A stretch of DNA of 64,000 nucleotides. Source: Sphingobium sp. Z007 (lineage in GTDB: Bacteria > Pseudomonadota > Alphaproteobacteria > Sphingomonadales > Sphingomonadaceae). The stretch lies in contig NZ_FBXK01000005.1 in NCBI RefSeq assembly GCF_900013425.1, forward strand, positions 248,001 through 312,000, written 5' to 3'. A model generated the notes under the pieces. It had not been told where the DNA came from. It saw only the letters and a program-made list of their open reading frames with translations, and did no database searches. This document shows, in pieces, positions 16,691 to 24,997 of this stretch. The translations under genes and the position numbers were made by a program. How positions within the stretch are numbered: position 1 is the first letter of the stretch; each line of letters starts with the position of its first letter.

Positions 16691-17215
16691 TCAGCGGGTT
16701 TGTTTGACCGACATGGACAGGCTGCGCACCTTACGCCGATAGACATTGATGCCCGCCTGCACGCTGATGCCGGGCGCGACCGTCCATGTCGCCATGTCAT
16801 CCTGCTTGGGATCGCCGGGGCCGGGGACAGGATCGCCGGCGTTGAGGCTGGGTGACACGATCGCGGCGACATCTTTGCTCGTCAAGCGCGTCGATCCTGA
16901 TCCCGTGACCTGGCAGACTGCACGATAATCACCGTCCATCGGCGCGATCAGCGACAGGAGCAGGCCATTGCGGTGGAATATGCGCGGCAACTGCGTCACG
17001 CCGGCGCCCGCGATGATGCGCGGGGTGGTTTCGGTCCAGCCTTGGGTGACGACGTGGGCGGCGATCATATCCAGATCGGGAAATCCCTGGCGGCAGCTGT
17101 CGTTAAAGGCCTGGAGATAGGCGGCGGGGTCGGCCTCTGGCTCTTGATGGGCCTGCGCGGGCAAGGATATCAGCAGGACAAGGACAGCAAGAAGATGGCG
17201 CGGGGAAAGCAGCAT
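16691..17215 (-). CDS. Exported hypothetical protein
   Basis: A 174-residue protein with a clear signal peptide (LLAVLVLLISLPAQAHQ, cleavage after AQA). The mature part has a Cys pair (C41 in NDSCRQGF and C100 in AVCQVTG) that could form a disulphide, and ends in a basic segment. The pattern of an N-terminal helix followed by a beta region resembles small periplasmic proteins of the NMCC_0638 type, but I do not assign a family. Convergent with msrA, 4 bp apart. Confidence 0.7.
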   Translation of the reverse strand: MLLSPRHLLAVLVLLISLPAQAHQEPEADPAAYLQAFNDSCRQGFPDLDMIAAHVVTQGWTETTPRIIAGAGVTQLPRIFHRNGLLLSLIAPMDGDYRAVCQVTGSGSTRLTSKDVAAIVSPSLNAGDPVPGPGDPKQDDMATWTVAPGISVQAGINVYRRKVRSLSMSVKQTR

Positions 17216-17362
17216 GACGGCGGCTCCTTCAACAGGGAGCGTCCGGGCCTAGTCCAGGCGGTTTAATAGTAGATGAAAGAGCGGGCGCGATGGGCGCGAT
17301 GATTCCGCCTCGTGCCGCCATCGTGAGGGGCATGATGATCGCTGCCCTGTTCTCCCCAAAGC

Positions 17363-17398
17363 AAAGGGGCGGAGCCTGCATCCAGACTCCGCCCCTTT
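17363..17398 (-). terminator. Terminator of infC
   Basis: AAAGGGGCGGAG (17363-17374) and CTCCGCCCCTTT (17387-17398) form a perfect 12-bp stem with a 12-nt loop, 26 bp past the infC stop on the minus strand. It ends in a short T run. An outer CCCCAAA/TTTGGGG pair could extend or compete with it. Confidence 0.8.
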
Positions 17399-17424
17399 GG
17401 GGTTCGTAAAACAGCGCGTCGTGC

Positions 17425-17970
17425 TTATTTCGGCGACAGCACCATCAGCATCTGGCGGCCTTCCATGCGGGGATAGGCTTCCACCTTCGCGACTTCCTGG
17501 ACATTTTCCGCCACGCGCTGCAGCAGGGCCATGCCGAGCTGCTGGTGGCTGAGTTCGCGGCCGCGGAAGCGCAGGGTGATCTTCACCTTGTCGCCGTCGC
17601 CGATGAAATCATGGACCTTCTTCATCTTCGTATCATAATCATGATCGTCGATGTTAGGACGCATTTTGATCTCTTTGAGTTCCTGCGTCTTCTGGGTCTT
17701 GCGGGCGATATTCGCCTTTTTCTGGGCTTCGTATTTGAACTTGCCGATGTCCAGAAACTTGCAGACCGGCGGATCGGCATTGGGGGAGACTTCGACCAGG
17801 TCAAGGCCCACTTCGGCCGCCTGCTCGATGGCTTCCTGCGTAAACATCACGCCCAGATTTTCGCCTTCGTCGTCGATCACGCGCACCTTGGGCACGGTGA
17901 TGAACTCGTTATACCGGGGGCCGGACTTCGGCGGCGGCGCCAGCGGGCGGCGCATCATCGGGGGACGTAT
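17425..17970 (-). CDS. infC: Translation initiation factor IF-3
   Basis: A 181-residue protein with the IF-3 N-domain (~20-90, including GENLGVM and [18 protein letters not shown]) and C-domain (~100-180, including [12 protein letters not shown] and [10 protein letters not shown]). IF-3 binds the 30S subunit and checks start-codon choice. The start is taken as ATA at 17970: AGAGGAG lies eight bases upstream, whereas the in-frame ATG at 17958 has only pyrimidine-rich sequence before it. Rare AUU/AUA/AUC starts in infC are a known autoregulatory device. It lies 118 bp downstream of thrS on the same strand. Confidence 0.92.
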   Translation of the reverse strand: MRPPMMRRPLAPPPKSGPRYNEFITVPKVRVIDDEGENLGVMFTQEAIEQAAEVGLDLVEVSPNADPPVCKFLDIGKFKYEAQKKANIARKTQKTQELKEIKMRPNIDDHDYDTKMKKVHDFIGDGDKVKITLRFRGRELSHQQLGMALLQRVAENVQEVAKVEAYPRMEGRQMLMVLSPK

Positions 17971-18088
17971 AGCAGTATCTCCTCTGGTCGTTGCAAAAAC
18001 GAGTGGCTCTTAGCGGCTTTTTGGCAAAGCCGAAAGGGGTCCGTGCCTTCGCCTTGGCGAAATCACGAACCCTTGTGGCATTGCCGCC

Positions 18089-20083
18089 TCACCGCATATC
18101 GGGCGCGCGGGCCTCAATTGCAAGGCGCGAAATGACATCATCCACCGAAAGGAAGCTCTGTCCTTCGCTGCCCAGAACGCGCAGCGCGACCTTGCCTTCC
18201 TCTGCCTCGCGTCGTCCGACGACCAGCAAATTGGGCACTTTGGCGAGGCTATGCTCGCGCACCTTGTAATTGATCTTCTCGTTGCGGACGTCGATTTCCG
18301 CGCGGATCCCTGCCGCGCGCAGCCGCTCTACGACGTTCAGCGCATAGTCGTCGGCGTCCGACACGATGGTCGCGACGACCGCCTGCACCGGCGCAAGCCA
18401 GAGCGGGAAGCGGCCCGCATAATGCTCGATCAAGATGCCGATGAAGCGTTCATAGCTGCCGAAAATGGCGCGGTGGAGCATAACCGGCCGATGGCGTGCG
18501 CCATCTTCGCCCACATAGGAGGCGTCGAGTCGGTCGGGCAGCACGCGGTCCGACTGGATCGTGCCGACCTGCCAGGTGCGGCCGATCGCGTCGGTCAGAT
18601 GCCATTCCAGCTTGGGCGCGTAGAAGGCGCCTTCACCCGGCAATTCTTCCCAGCCGAATTCCGGCGTGTTGAGGCCCGCGGCGGCGACGGCGGCGCGTAA
18701 CTCATTTTCCGCCATGTCCCACATCTCTTCGCTGCCGAAGCGCTTTTCGGGGCGCAGCGCCAGTTTGATCGAATAGGTGAAACCGAAATCCTTATAGATC
18801 CGGTCAGCCAGCGCGCAGAAGGCGCGGACTTCCTCGACGATCTGGTCTTCGCGGCAGAAGATATGCGCATCGTCTTGCGTGAACTGGCGCACGCGCATCA
18901 ACCCGTGCAGCGCGCCATGCGGCTCGTTGCGGTGGCAGCAGCCATTTTCGTAAAAGCGCAGCGGCAGGTCGCGATAGCTTTTGATCCCCTGCTTGAAGAT
19001 CAATATGTGCGCCGGGCAGTTCATGGGCTTGAGCGCCATCCACTGCGCATCGTCCGACACCAGCGGGCCTTCGTCCGCGACGTTCGGCACTTCGTCGGGG
19101 ATGACGAACATATTTTCGCGATATTTGCCCCAATGGCCCGACTGCTCCCACTGGCGCGCGTCCATCACCTGCGGCGTCTTCACCTCGCGATAGCCGGCCG
19201 CGTCGATCGCGCGACGCATATAGGCTTCCAACTCGCGCCAGATCAGATAGCCCTTGGGATGCCAGAAGACGCTGCCATGCGCTTCGGCTTGCAGGTGGAA
19301 CAGATCCATCTCCGCGCCCAGCTTGCGGTGGTCGCGCTTGCCCGCTTCTTCGAGCCGCGTCAGATGCTCGGCCAACTGCTTCTTGTTGAGCCAGCCGGTA
19401 CCGTAGATGCGGGACAGCATCGCATTCTTCTGGTCGCCGCGCCAATAGGCGCCCGACACCCGCGTCAGCTTGAACGCGGCAGGATCGAGCCGACCGGTCG
19501 AGGCCAGATGCGGACCGCGGCACATGTCGTACCAGTCGCCGGAGCGATAGACGGTCAGTTCCTCGCCCTCAGGCAGTTCGGCGGCCCATTCCGCCTTGAA
19601 CGTCTCGCCGGCCGCGCGCCAAGCGGCGATCAGCGCGTCACGGTCCATCACTTCGCGCACCAGCGGCTTGTTGGCGGCGATGATCTTGCGCATCTCCGCT
19701 TCGATGAGGGGCAGGTCTTCCTCGGTAAAGGGCCGATCCTCGGGCGCGAAATCATAATAGAAACCATCGTCGGTGGACGGGCCGAAGGTGATCTGCGTGC
19801 CGGGGAACAGCGCCTGCACCGCTTCGGCCAGCACATGGGCGAAGTCGTGCCGCGCCAGTTCCAGCGCGTCGGCTTCGTCTTTGGCCGTCACCAGCGCCAG
19901 GTGCGAATCCTGCTCCAGCGGGCGCGTGATATCGCGCAACTCGCCGTCCACGCGTGCGGCGATCGCCGCCTTCGCCAGGCCTGGTCCGATCGCCGCTGCA
20001 ATGTCCGCCGGGGTAGTGCCGGGCGCGACGTCACGCACGGAACCATCGGGCAGGGTAATCTTGAGCATGGCGGACACGGACAT
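18089..20083 (-). CDS. thrS: Threonyl-tRNA synthetase
   Basis: A 664-residue class II aminoacyl-tRNA synthetase charging tRNA-Thr. Domains in order: TGS (~5-65), editing domain N2 with the HDFAHV motif, catalytic core with motif 2 ([13 protein letters not shown]) and the zinc ligands around MNCPAH and DDAHIFC, then the C-terminal anticodon-binding domain. The frame is open to 20197; ATG at 20083 or 20068 both precede the TGS domain and neither has a strong ribosome site. It is followed by infC. A tRNA-Thr gene lies elsewhere in the window at 63017. Confidence 0.96.
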   Translation of the reverse strand: MSVSAMLKITLPDGSVRDVAPGTTPADIAAAIGPGLAKAAIAARVDGELRDITRPLEQDSHLALVTAKDEADALELARHDFAHVLAEAVQALFPGTQITFGPSTDDGFYYDFAPEDRPFTEEDLPLIEAEMRKIIAANKPLVREVMDRDALIAAWRAAGETFKAEWAAELPEGEELTVYRSGDWYDMCRGPHLASTGRLDPAAFKLTRVSGAYWRGDQKNAMLSRIYGTGWLNKKQLAEHLTRLEEAGKRDHRKLGAEMDLFHLQAEAHGSVFWHPKGYLIWRELEAYMRRAIDAAGYREVKTPQVMDARQWEQSGHWGKYRENMFVIPDEVPNVADEGPLVSDDAQWMALKPMNCPAHILIFKQGIKSYRDLPLRFYENGCCHRNEPHGALHGLMRVRQFTQDDAHIFCREDQIVEEVRAFCALADRIYKDFGFTYSIKLALRPEKRFGSEEMWDMAENELRAAVAAAGLNTPEFGWEELPGEGAFYAPKLEWHLTDAIGRTWQVGTIQSDRVLPDRLDASYVGEDGARHRPVMLHRAIFGSYERFIGILIEHYAGRFPLWLAPVQAVVATIVSDADDYALNVVERLRAAGIRAEIDVRNEKINYKVREHSLAKVPNLLVVGRREAEEGKVALRVLGSEGQSFLSVDDVISRLAIEARAPDMR

Positions 20084-20208
20084 GGCTTTCTGTGAAATGG
20101 GCAGGTTGTGCGGCCCCAATTGCCGCGCCTTCCCCTTAAATGGGCCGCCCGCACTGTCAATAGAAGCCCTCTTGCCAACGCCTGTCGCAAAGCGCATGTT
20201 TCATGTGT

Positions 20209-20218
20209 TGTTATAACA
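20209..20218. promoter_or_regulatory. TGTTATAACA palindrome upstream of exbD
   Basis: A perfect 10-bp dyad centred 24 bp before the exbD start, in an A/T-rich stretch that could include the -10 region. It may be an operator. It is too short to name a regulator; a Zur site was considered but the spacing is wrong. Confidence 0.3.
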
Positions 20219-20237
20219 TATTTCAACAGGAGGGTTT

Positions 20238-20669
20238 ATGGCTTTGCACCTTGCACGCCCCGAAGTCGCGGACGCGCCGATGGGCGAGATGAACACGACG
20301 CCGCTGATCGACGTCCTGCTGGTCCTGCTCATCATGTTCATCATCACCATCCCGATGCAGACGCACAGCGTGGGCATCGACCTGCCGCAGGTGCCGGTCC
20401 TGCCGTCACCGCCCGTGCCCGATCCGGTGAAGAACAAAGTCACGATCGACCCCGCCGGCATGATCCGGTGGAACGGCGCGGCGATCGACCGGCTGACGCT
20501 GCGCCGCTATCTGGCGCGATCGCTGGCATTGCCGGTGGAGCCGGAACTGCAGTTCCAGCCCGACGCCGCGGCGCGCTACGTGGTGGTCGATGAAGTGCTG
20601 GCCGACATTCGCCGTTCGGGCGTGACCAAGCTGGGCTTTGTCGGTAACGAACGCTATCGGGATTTCTGA
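20238..20669 (+). CDS. ExbD/TolR family biopolymer transport protein
   Basis: A 143-residue inner-membrane protein with a short cytoplasmic N-terminus, one transmembrane helix (~23-43, preceded by MNTTPLIDVLLVLLIMF with the essential aspartate D25) and a periplasmic domain. ExbD/TolR proteins form proton-driven motors with ExbB/TolQ that energise TonB or TolA. No ExbB/TolQ or TonB gene is adjacent, so it is an orphan copy whose partners must lie elsewhere. CAGGAGG precedes the ATG. Divergent from thrS. Confidence 0.9.
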   Translation: MALHLARPEVADAPMGEMNTTPLIDVLLVLLIMFIITIPMQTHSVGIDLPQVPVLPSPPVPDPVKNKVTIDPAGMIRWNGAAIDRLTLRRYLARSLALPVEPELQFQPDAAARYVVVDEVLADIRRSGVTKLGFVGNERYRDF

Positions 20670-20739
20670 CAAAGCCTGCGCCTTGCCCCCGGCCTCCATC
20701 GCCGATAGAATTGGCGGGCGGAAAGGAGGGCGGGGACGC

Positions 20740-20916
20740 ATGAAGACGGTTCGCTATGGTTTGATCGCGTTCTTCTGCCTGGGCGCGACCTTGGGCGTTG
20801 CTCATCTCGCTACCCTGCCGAGTGCGGAAGGGCTGTCCACGTCCGATTGGTCGATCAGCCGGGCGGCGCACCCACGATCGCAGGAACGGTGGCGCTTCCT
20901 GCCGATCCTGCGATAG
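20740..20916 (+). CDS. Small hypothetical protein with N-terminal membrane segment
   Basis: A predicted 58-residue protein with one hydrophobic segment (YGLIAFFCLGATLGVAHLA, ~5-23) followed by a polar tail. GAAAGGAGGG lies 11-18 bases before the ATG at 20740. It begins 71 bp after the exbD-like gene and may be co-transcribed. No family recognised; it ends 3 bp before the convergent DsrE-like gene. Confidence 0.45.
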   Translation: MKTVRYGLIAFFCLGATLGVAHLATLPSAEGLSTSDWSISRAAHPRSQERWRFLPILR

Positions 20917-20918
20917 GT

Positions 20919-21284
20919 TCAGGCGAAGAGCAGCCGGGCCTGATCGTCCGTTGCTTGCAGAAAGCCGACCGGTCCGCCCGTCCCGACTCGATCGGGCAGG
21001 TCCGCGGTCGTCATGCCGCACAGGGCCAGGCCGCTCTGGCAGGCGATCAGCGTGACGCCCAGCGCCAGCGCCTCGTCCAGCAGCGTGGCCAGATCGGGCA
21101 AGCCGGCGGCACGATGGGCCGGATCGCGGGGCGCAGCGATCGGCGCACGCAGCAGGGCCACCGCGTCCAGTTGCAGGAACAGCGTCGCCGCACCGCCCAG
21201 CGCAGCCTGCGCCGCCGCCAGCATCAGCGCGCCGCGCAGCCGCTCCGCATCGGCCGTCGTAACGACGATGTTCAGGGCGCGCAT
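20919..21284 (-). CDS. DsrE-like small protein
   Basis: A 121-residue soluble protein with alternating beta/alpha pattern resembling the DsrE/F/H family: an N-terminal strand (RALNIVVTTADAERL), a small hydrophobic core (AALGGAATLFLQLDAVALL), a conserved-type cysteine (LIACQSG, C83) and a second (ALCGM, C89). Family members handle sulfur or act with sulfurtransferases. It overlaps the moeB-like gene by 13 bp as the last gene of the ubiE operon, so a link to sulfur carrier chemistry is a reasonable inference. Confidence 0.65.
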   Translation of the reverse strand: MRALNIVVTTADAERLRGALMLAAAQAALGGAATLFLQLDAVALLRAPIAAPRDPAHRAAGLPDLATLLDEALALGVTLIACQSGLALCGMTTADLPDRVGTGGPVGFLQATDDQARLLFA

Positions 21285-22039
21285 AGTTCCACCGCGCAGG
21301 CCGCGCAGGCGGGGTCTTTGGGCACATCCAGCGTGCGGAAGCGCATGGAGAGCAGGTCGGCGATCAGCAACCGCCCAGCCATATCGGTGCCGAACGGCAC
21401 CAGCGCGCGGATCACTTCCAGCGCGGCCAGACTGCCCATCGCGCCGGTCAGCGCGCCGATCACGCCGGTTTCGGCGCAATTGCGTTCGGGCGCATCCTGC
21501 GGGCTGCCGACCAGGCAGCGGTAGCAGGGTTTGTCCGCTTCCCAGCCGCGATAGGTGGATAGTTGCCCCTCGAACGGGCCGACTGCGGCCGACACCAGCG
21601 GGATGCGCAGCCGATGCGCGGCGTCCGCCACCGCCAGACGGGTGTCGAAATTGTCGCAACCGTCGAGCACGACGTCGGCGTCGCGCAGCATGATGGCGGC
21701 GTTTTCCGCATCGATCCGGGCGTTAATGGGGATCAGCTTCACGTCGGGGTTGATCCGCGCCACTGCGGCCATCGCCGCCTCCGCTTTGGGCGCGCCGACA
21801 TCGGCGGTGCCGAACAGAACCTGCCGTTGCAGATTGGACAGGGCGACCGCGTCATCGTCTATCACCCGAATCGTGCCGACCCCGGCGGCGGCCAGATAGA
21901 GGATTGCCGGACTGCCGATGCCGCCCGCGCCGATCACTGCGACGTCCGCCGACAGCATCCGTGCCTGGCCCGCGCCGCCGATTTCCTTCAGGATGATGTG
22001 CCGGGCGTAACGGTCCAGCTGATCGTCGCTCAGCGTCAC
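21272..22039 (-). CDS. moeB: HesA/MoeB/ThiF-family adenylyltransferase
   Basis: A 255-residue E1-like enzyme that adenylates the C-terminal glycine of a ubiquitin-like sulfur carrier (MoaD or ThiS). The nucleotide-binding loop GAGGIG is at 37-42, and D61-D63 and RQVLF follow. The structural zinc site is C172/C175 and C245/C248. A candidate catalytic cysteine is C188 (RNCAETG). It lacks a rhodanese domain. The start ATG overlaps the stop of the preceding small gene by 4 bp. MoeB and ThiF are hard to separate without their carrier protein in context. Confidence 0.88.
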   Translation of the reverse strand: MTLSDDQLDRYARHIILKEIGGAGQARMLSADVAVIGAGGIGSPAILYLAAAGVGTIRVIDDDAVALSNLQRQVLFGTADVGAPKAEAAMAAVARINPDVKLIPINARIDAENAAIMLRDADVVLDGCDNFDTRLAVADAAHRLRIPLVSAAVGPFEGQLSTYRGWEADKPCYRCLVGSPQDAPERNCAETGVIGALTGAMGSLAALEVIRALVPFGTDMAGRLLIADLLSMRFRTLDVPKDPACAACAVELCAP

Positions 22040-22452
22040 GGCGCGTCGGACCAGAGGAAGCGGACCTGCGAGCGCATCCAGCGGGGCTGCGCTGCGCCAT
22101 TTTTGGGAAAGGAGCCACGCAGCGTTCCCAGAATGCGGGTGCTGACGAACTGCTCCACCTCCGGGCAGCGGGCATTGACCGGCGCGATCTTCAGCGGCTT
22201 GCCATCGCCCGACAGCAGGAACAGCATGTCGATCTCCAGCAGGCGCGACCCTTCATGATTGACCGCGCCGCTACATGTGCCCCGACGATAGAGTTTCGCG
22301 ACATCCTCAGACCAGCGCGGCGACACCTTGCGCCCCAGCCAGCCTTCAATCACCGGGACGGCGGCCAAGTCCTGCGGCATCGGCGGGGCGTCGCCGGGCA
22401 TTGGGCCAGGCATCGGAGTTGCAGCCAGCATCAGCGAAAGCAGCATCGTCAT
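22036..22452 (-). CDS. Exported hypothetical protein in the ubiE-moeB operon
   Basis: A 138-residue protein with a short signal sequence (MLLSLMLAATPMPG) and a Pro/Met-rich stretch. The mature domain has two cysteines (C56 in RGTCSGAVN, C92 in NARCPEVE) and a WLGRKVSPRWSEDVAKLYRRGTC block. AGGAG lies nine bases before the ATG at 22452, five bases beyond the dut stop. No family recognised. Co-translated position suggests it is expressed with dut and moeB. Confidence 0.7.
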   Translation of the reverse strand: MTMLLSLMLAATPMPGPMPGDAPPMPQDLAAVPVIEGWLGRKVSPRWSEDVAKLYRRGTCSGAVNHEGSRLLEIDMLFLLSGDGKPLKIAPVNARCPEVEQFVSTRILGTLRGSFPKNGAAQPRWMRSQVRFLWSDAP

Positions 22453-22456
22453 CGCG

Positions 22457-22912
22457 TCATACTCCTGTCGAACCGAAACCGCCCTGTCCCCGTGCGGTAT
22501 CGTCCAGACTATCGACTTCTGTAAAGCTGGCAAGTTGCACTGGCGCTGCCACCAATTGCGCGATCCGGTCGCCGCGCTGGACGGCGAAGGGCGCATCGCC
22601 GAGGTTGATGAGGATGATCTTCAATTCGCCGCGATAGTCGGCGTCGATCGTGCCGGGCGTGTTGGGCAGGCTGATGCCGTGTTTCAGCGCCAGGCCGGAT
22701 CGGGGCCGCACCTGCACCTCATAGCCCTCAGGAATTGCCATCGCAAAGCCAGTTGCCACGGCATGGCGGCCACCGGGCGCGAGGATGAGGTCTTCGGCCG
22801 ACACCACATCCATGCCCGCGGCGTGGGCGGTGGCATAAGCGGGGACGGGGAGGCCCTCGCCATGGGGCAGGCGCTTGAGCTTTATGTCAATCGGCGAGAG
22901 CGGCGAGGGCAT
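22457..22912 (-). CDS. dut: Deoxyuridine 5'-triphosphate nucleotidohydrolase
   Basis: A 151-residue trimeric dUTPase converting dUTP to dUMP and pyrophosphate. All five motifs are visible: [37 protein letters not shown] (uracil pocket and catalytic Asp), RGDRIAQLV and the C-terminal P-loop-like [11 protein letters not shown]. It overlaps the 3' end of coaBC by 26 bp; the dut next to coaBC arrangement is common in proteobacteria. Confidence 0.96.
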   Translation of the reverse strand: MPSPLSPIDIKLKRLPHGEGLPVPAYATAHAAGMDVVSAEDLILAPGGRHAVATGFAMAIPEGYEVQVRPRSGLALKHGISLPNTPGTIDADYRGELKIILINLGDAPFAVQRGDRIAQLVAAPVQLASFTEVDSLDDTARGQGGFGSTGV

Positions 22913-24161
22913 GGGCGACCTTTTCGATGAGTTTGTCGGCGACCTGTCCTTTGGGCAGGCTGGGCCAGGATTCGATACCGGCGGCGGTGACGATCTGCAC
23001 GGCGTTGGCGTCGCCGCCCATCACGTCGCCGGACACGTCGTTCGCGACGATCCAGTCCGCGCCCTTCTTCGCCAGCTTGGCCTGAGCATGGGTTGCGATA
23101 TGCTGCGTTTCGGCGGCGAAGCCGACCAGCAGGGCGGGGCGGCGGGCATGATGGCCCAGCGTCGCCAGAATGTCAGGATTTTCGACCAGAGCGAGCGGGG
23201 CGGGCTGGCCTGATCCATCCTTCTTGATCTTCTGGTCGGGCGCATCGGCGGTGCGCCAGTCGGCGACGGCCGCGACCATGATCGCGGCGTCGGCGGGCAA
23301 AGCGGCTTCTACGGCGGCGAGCATCTGCCGCGCGGTTTCCACGTCGATCCGGTCGACGCCGGGCGGGGTGGGCAGATGCACTGGTCCTGCCACCAGCGTC
23401 ACCCGCGCGCCCGCTTTTGCGGCGGCGGCGGCGATGGCGAAGCCCTGCTTGCCCGAAGACCGATTGGCGATGTAGCGCACCGGGTCGATCGGCTCGTGTG
23501 TGGGGCCGGCGGTGACGAGTATATGTTTGCCAGCCAACGCGCCGTTCGGTTCGCGTGCTTCGGCAACCGGCTGCGCATCGTCGGCGAAATCCGGCTGATC
23601 CGCGAGCGGATCGAGGCCCTTGGGCAGCGCCAACAGCCGCTCGATCTCCGCGGCGATCGCCTCCGGTTCGGGTAATCGCCCCTTGCCGAACTCTCCGCAC
23701 GCCATCGCGCCATCATCGGGCGTCATGATGTGGACGCCATCGGCGTGGAGCCGCTCCAGATTGCGCTGCGTCGCCTTGTGATGCCACATCCGCACGTTCA
23801 TCGCGGGCACGGCCAGCACCGGCTTGTCAGTCGCGAGCAGCAGGGTGGTGGCGAGGTCATCGGCGATACCGTTCGCCATCTTCGCCAGAATATTGGCGGT
23901 GGCTGGCGCGACCACGACAAGGTCGGCCTGGCGGCTGAGCTGGATATGACCGATCTCCTGCTCGTCCTTCAGATCGAACAGTTGCGTAAAGACATGATCC
24001 TCGGTCAGCACGCCCAGCGACAGCGGCGTGACGAACTGCTCGGCACTCTGCGTCAACACCGCCCTCACCGCGACCCCGCGCCGGCGAAGGATGCGCACCA
24101 GTTCGAGCGTCTTATAAGCCGCAATGCCGCCGGAGATGATGAGGAGGACGCGCTGGGTCAT
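22887..24161 (-). CDS. coaBC: Bifunctional phosphopantothenoylcysteine decarboxylase / phosphopantothenate-cysteine ligase
   Basis: A 424-residue bifunctional enzyme of coenzyme A synthesis. The N-terminal CoaC flavoprotein domain (~1-185) has the catalytic histidine ([10 protein letters not shown]), PAMNVRMW and [10 protein letters not shown] with the active-site cysteine. The C-terminal CoaB ligase domain (~205-424) starts with [26 protein letters not shown] and includes the KIKKD lysines. It overlaps dut downstream (26 bp) and the nucleotidyltransferase gene upstream (4 bp). Confidence 0.96.
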   Translation of the reverse strand: MTQRVLLIISGGIAAYKTLELVRILRRRGVAVRAVLTQSAEQFVTPLSLGVLTEDHVFTQLFDLKDEQEIGHIQLSRQADLVVVAPATANILAKMANGIADDLATTLLLATDKPVLAVPAMNVRMWHHKATQRNLERLHADGVHIMTPDDGAMACGEFGKGRLPEPEAIAAEIERLLALPKGLDPLADQPDFADDAQPVAEAREPNGALAGKHILVTAGPTHEPIDPVRYIANRSSGKQGFAIAAAAAKAGARVTLVAGPVHLPTPPGVDRIDVETARQMLAAVEAALPADAAIMVAAVADWRTADAPDQKIKKDGSGQPAPLALVENPDILATLGHHARRPALLVGFAAETQHIATHAQAKLAKKGADWIVANDVSGDVMGGDANAVQIVTAAGIESWPSLPKGQVADKLIEKVAHALAALAD

Positions 24162-24991
24162 GGCATCGGTGCATATCGCCGGATTGCCACTCGGAAAAGC
24201 GCTTCCGCTGCTTCCTTGGCATTATGGTTCAACGTCTTGCTGCGCGGCGCGAATATGTCGCGCGCCGTAGTGAACTCGGAATCAAGAAAATTGCGAATGG
24301 GACCGGGCAGCGGCGCACTCCCCATTTCTTTTGATGTGGCCTTCAGTTCGATCAGTTCGGATGCAATGCTGGCCACCTCTACCGGTGGTTGGCATTGCGC
24401 CATCAATGTCGGGAAATGCATGGGGGCGACACCTGCGTCCGGGTGAAGCCGCATCCATCGCAGGGCGGCTGCCGGGCGCAGGGCATAGAATAGCTTCTTC
24501 AACGCAACGTCTTTATCGTCAGAAAAATAGGCCTTTCGCTGACCTTCGCCCAAATGCAGATAATGGCGTGCAACGGCATCGCGATCCGTGAAGCGGCGCG
24601 CCAGGTCCAGCAATTCTTCACGCATCCAAGGATCGCCGCGATAGGCGATAGGCGACGTTAGCCACTCGATGACGACGGCATTGCCCTTGAGCAGCAATTT
24701 TATCGCCTTGCCCAAATCCCAGCCGTTCACGTCCAGATCGCCTTCGAGCGGTGTTTCGATCACGTCCCGACGAACCCAAGGTGACAGATAATCATCCACC
24801 TGCCGCACGAACAGGAAGCGGCAGTCATAATCGCTGTCCGGCGATGGAAAGCCCCACGCCCGGCTACCGCTTTCGATGGCCCAGGCGATCACCACGTGAT
24901 CATCGATTTCGATGGCGTCCAGGCGGGCATCGATCTGCTTCACCGTCACCGGATCGAAGCTGACAGGAATGGTTCTGATGTGGTTGTCCAT
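24158..24991 (-). CDS. RlaP-like nucleotidyltransferase
   Basis: A 277-residue protein of the Pol-beta superfamily matching the RlaP/PF10127 group. The nucleotidyltransferase motif is GSRAWGF (42-48) followed by SDYDCR with metal-binding D54 and D56. Conserved downstream blocks include VVIEWLTSPIAY and a helical region with HYLHLGEGQRK. Some homologues sit beside RNA ligases; here it lies between ubiB and coaBC with a 4-bp overlap to coaBC, so it is co-expressed with housekeeping genes. Its base use is slightly less G+C-rich than its neighbours. Substrate unknown. Confidence 0.8.
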   Translation of the reverse strand: MDNHIRTIPVSFDPVTVKQIDARLDAIEIDDHVVIAWAIESGSRAWGFPSPDSDYDCRFLFVRQVDDYLSPWVRRDVIETPLEGDLDVNGWDLGKAIKLLLKGNAVVIEWLTSPIAYRGDPWMREELLDLARRFTDRDAVARHYLHLGEGQRKAYFSDDKDVALKKLFYALRPAAALRWMRLHPDAGVAPMHFPTLMAQCQPPVEVASIASELIELKATSKEMGSAPLPGPIRNFLDSEFTTARDIFAPRSKTLNHNAKEAAEALFRVAIRRYAPMP

Positions 24992-24997
24992 CCGCTG

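Noticed and set aside
20209..20237. Zur-type zinc operator before exbD
   Set aside because: The short TGTTATAACA dyad lacks the longer spaced half-sites expected for Zur.
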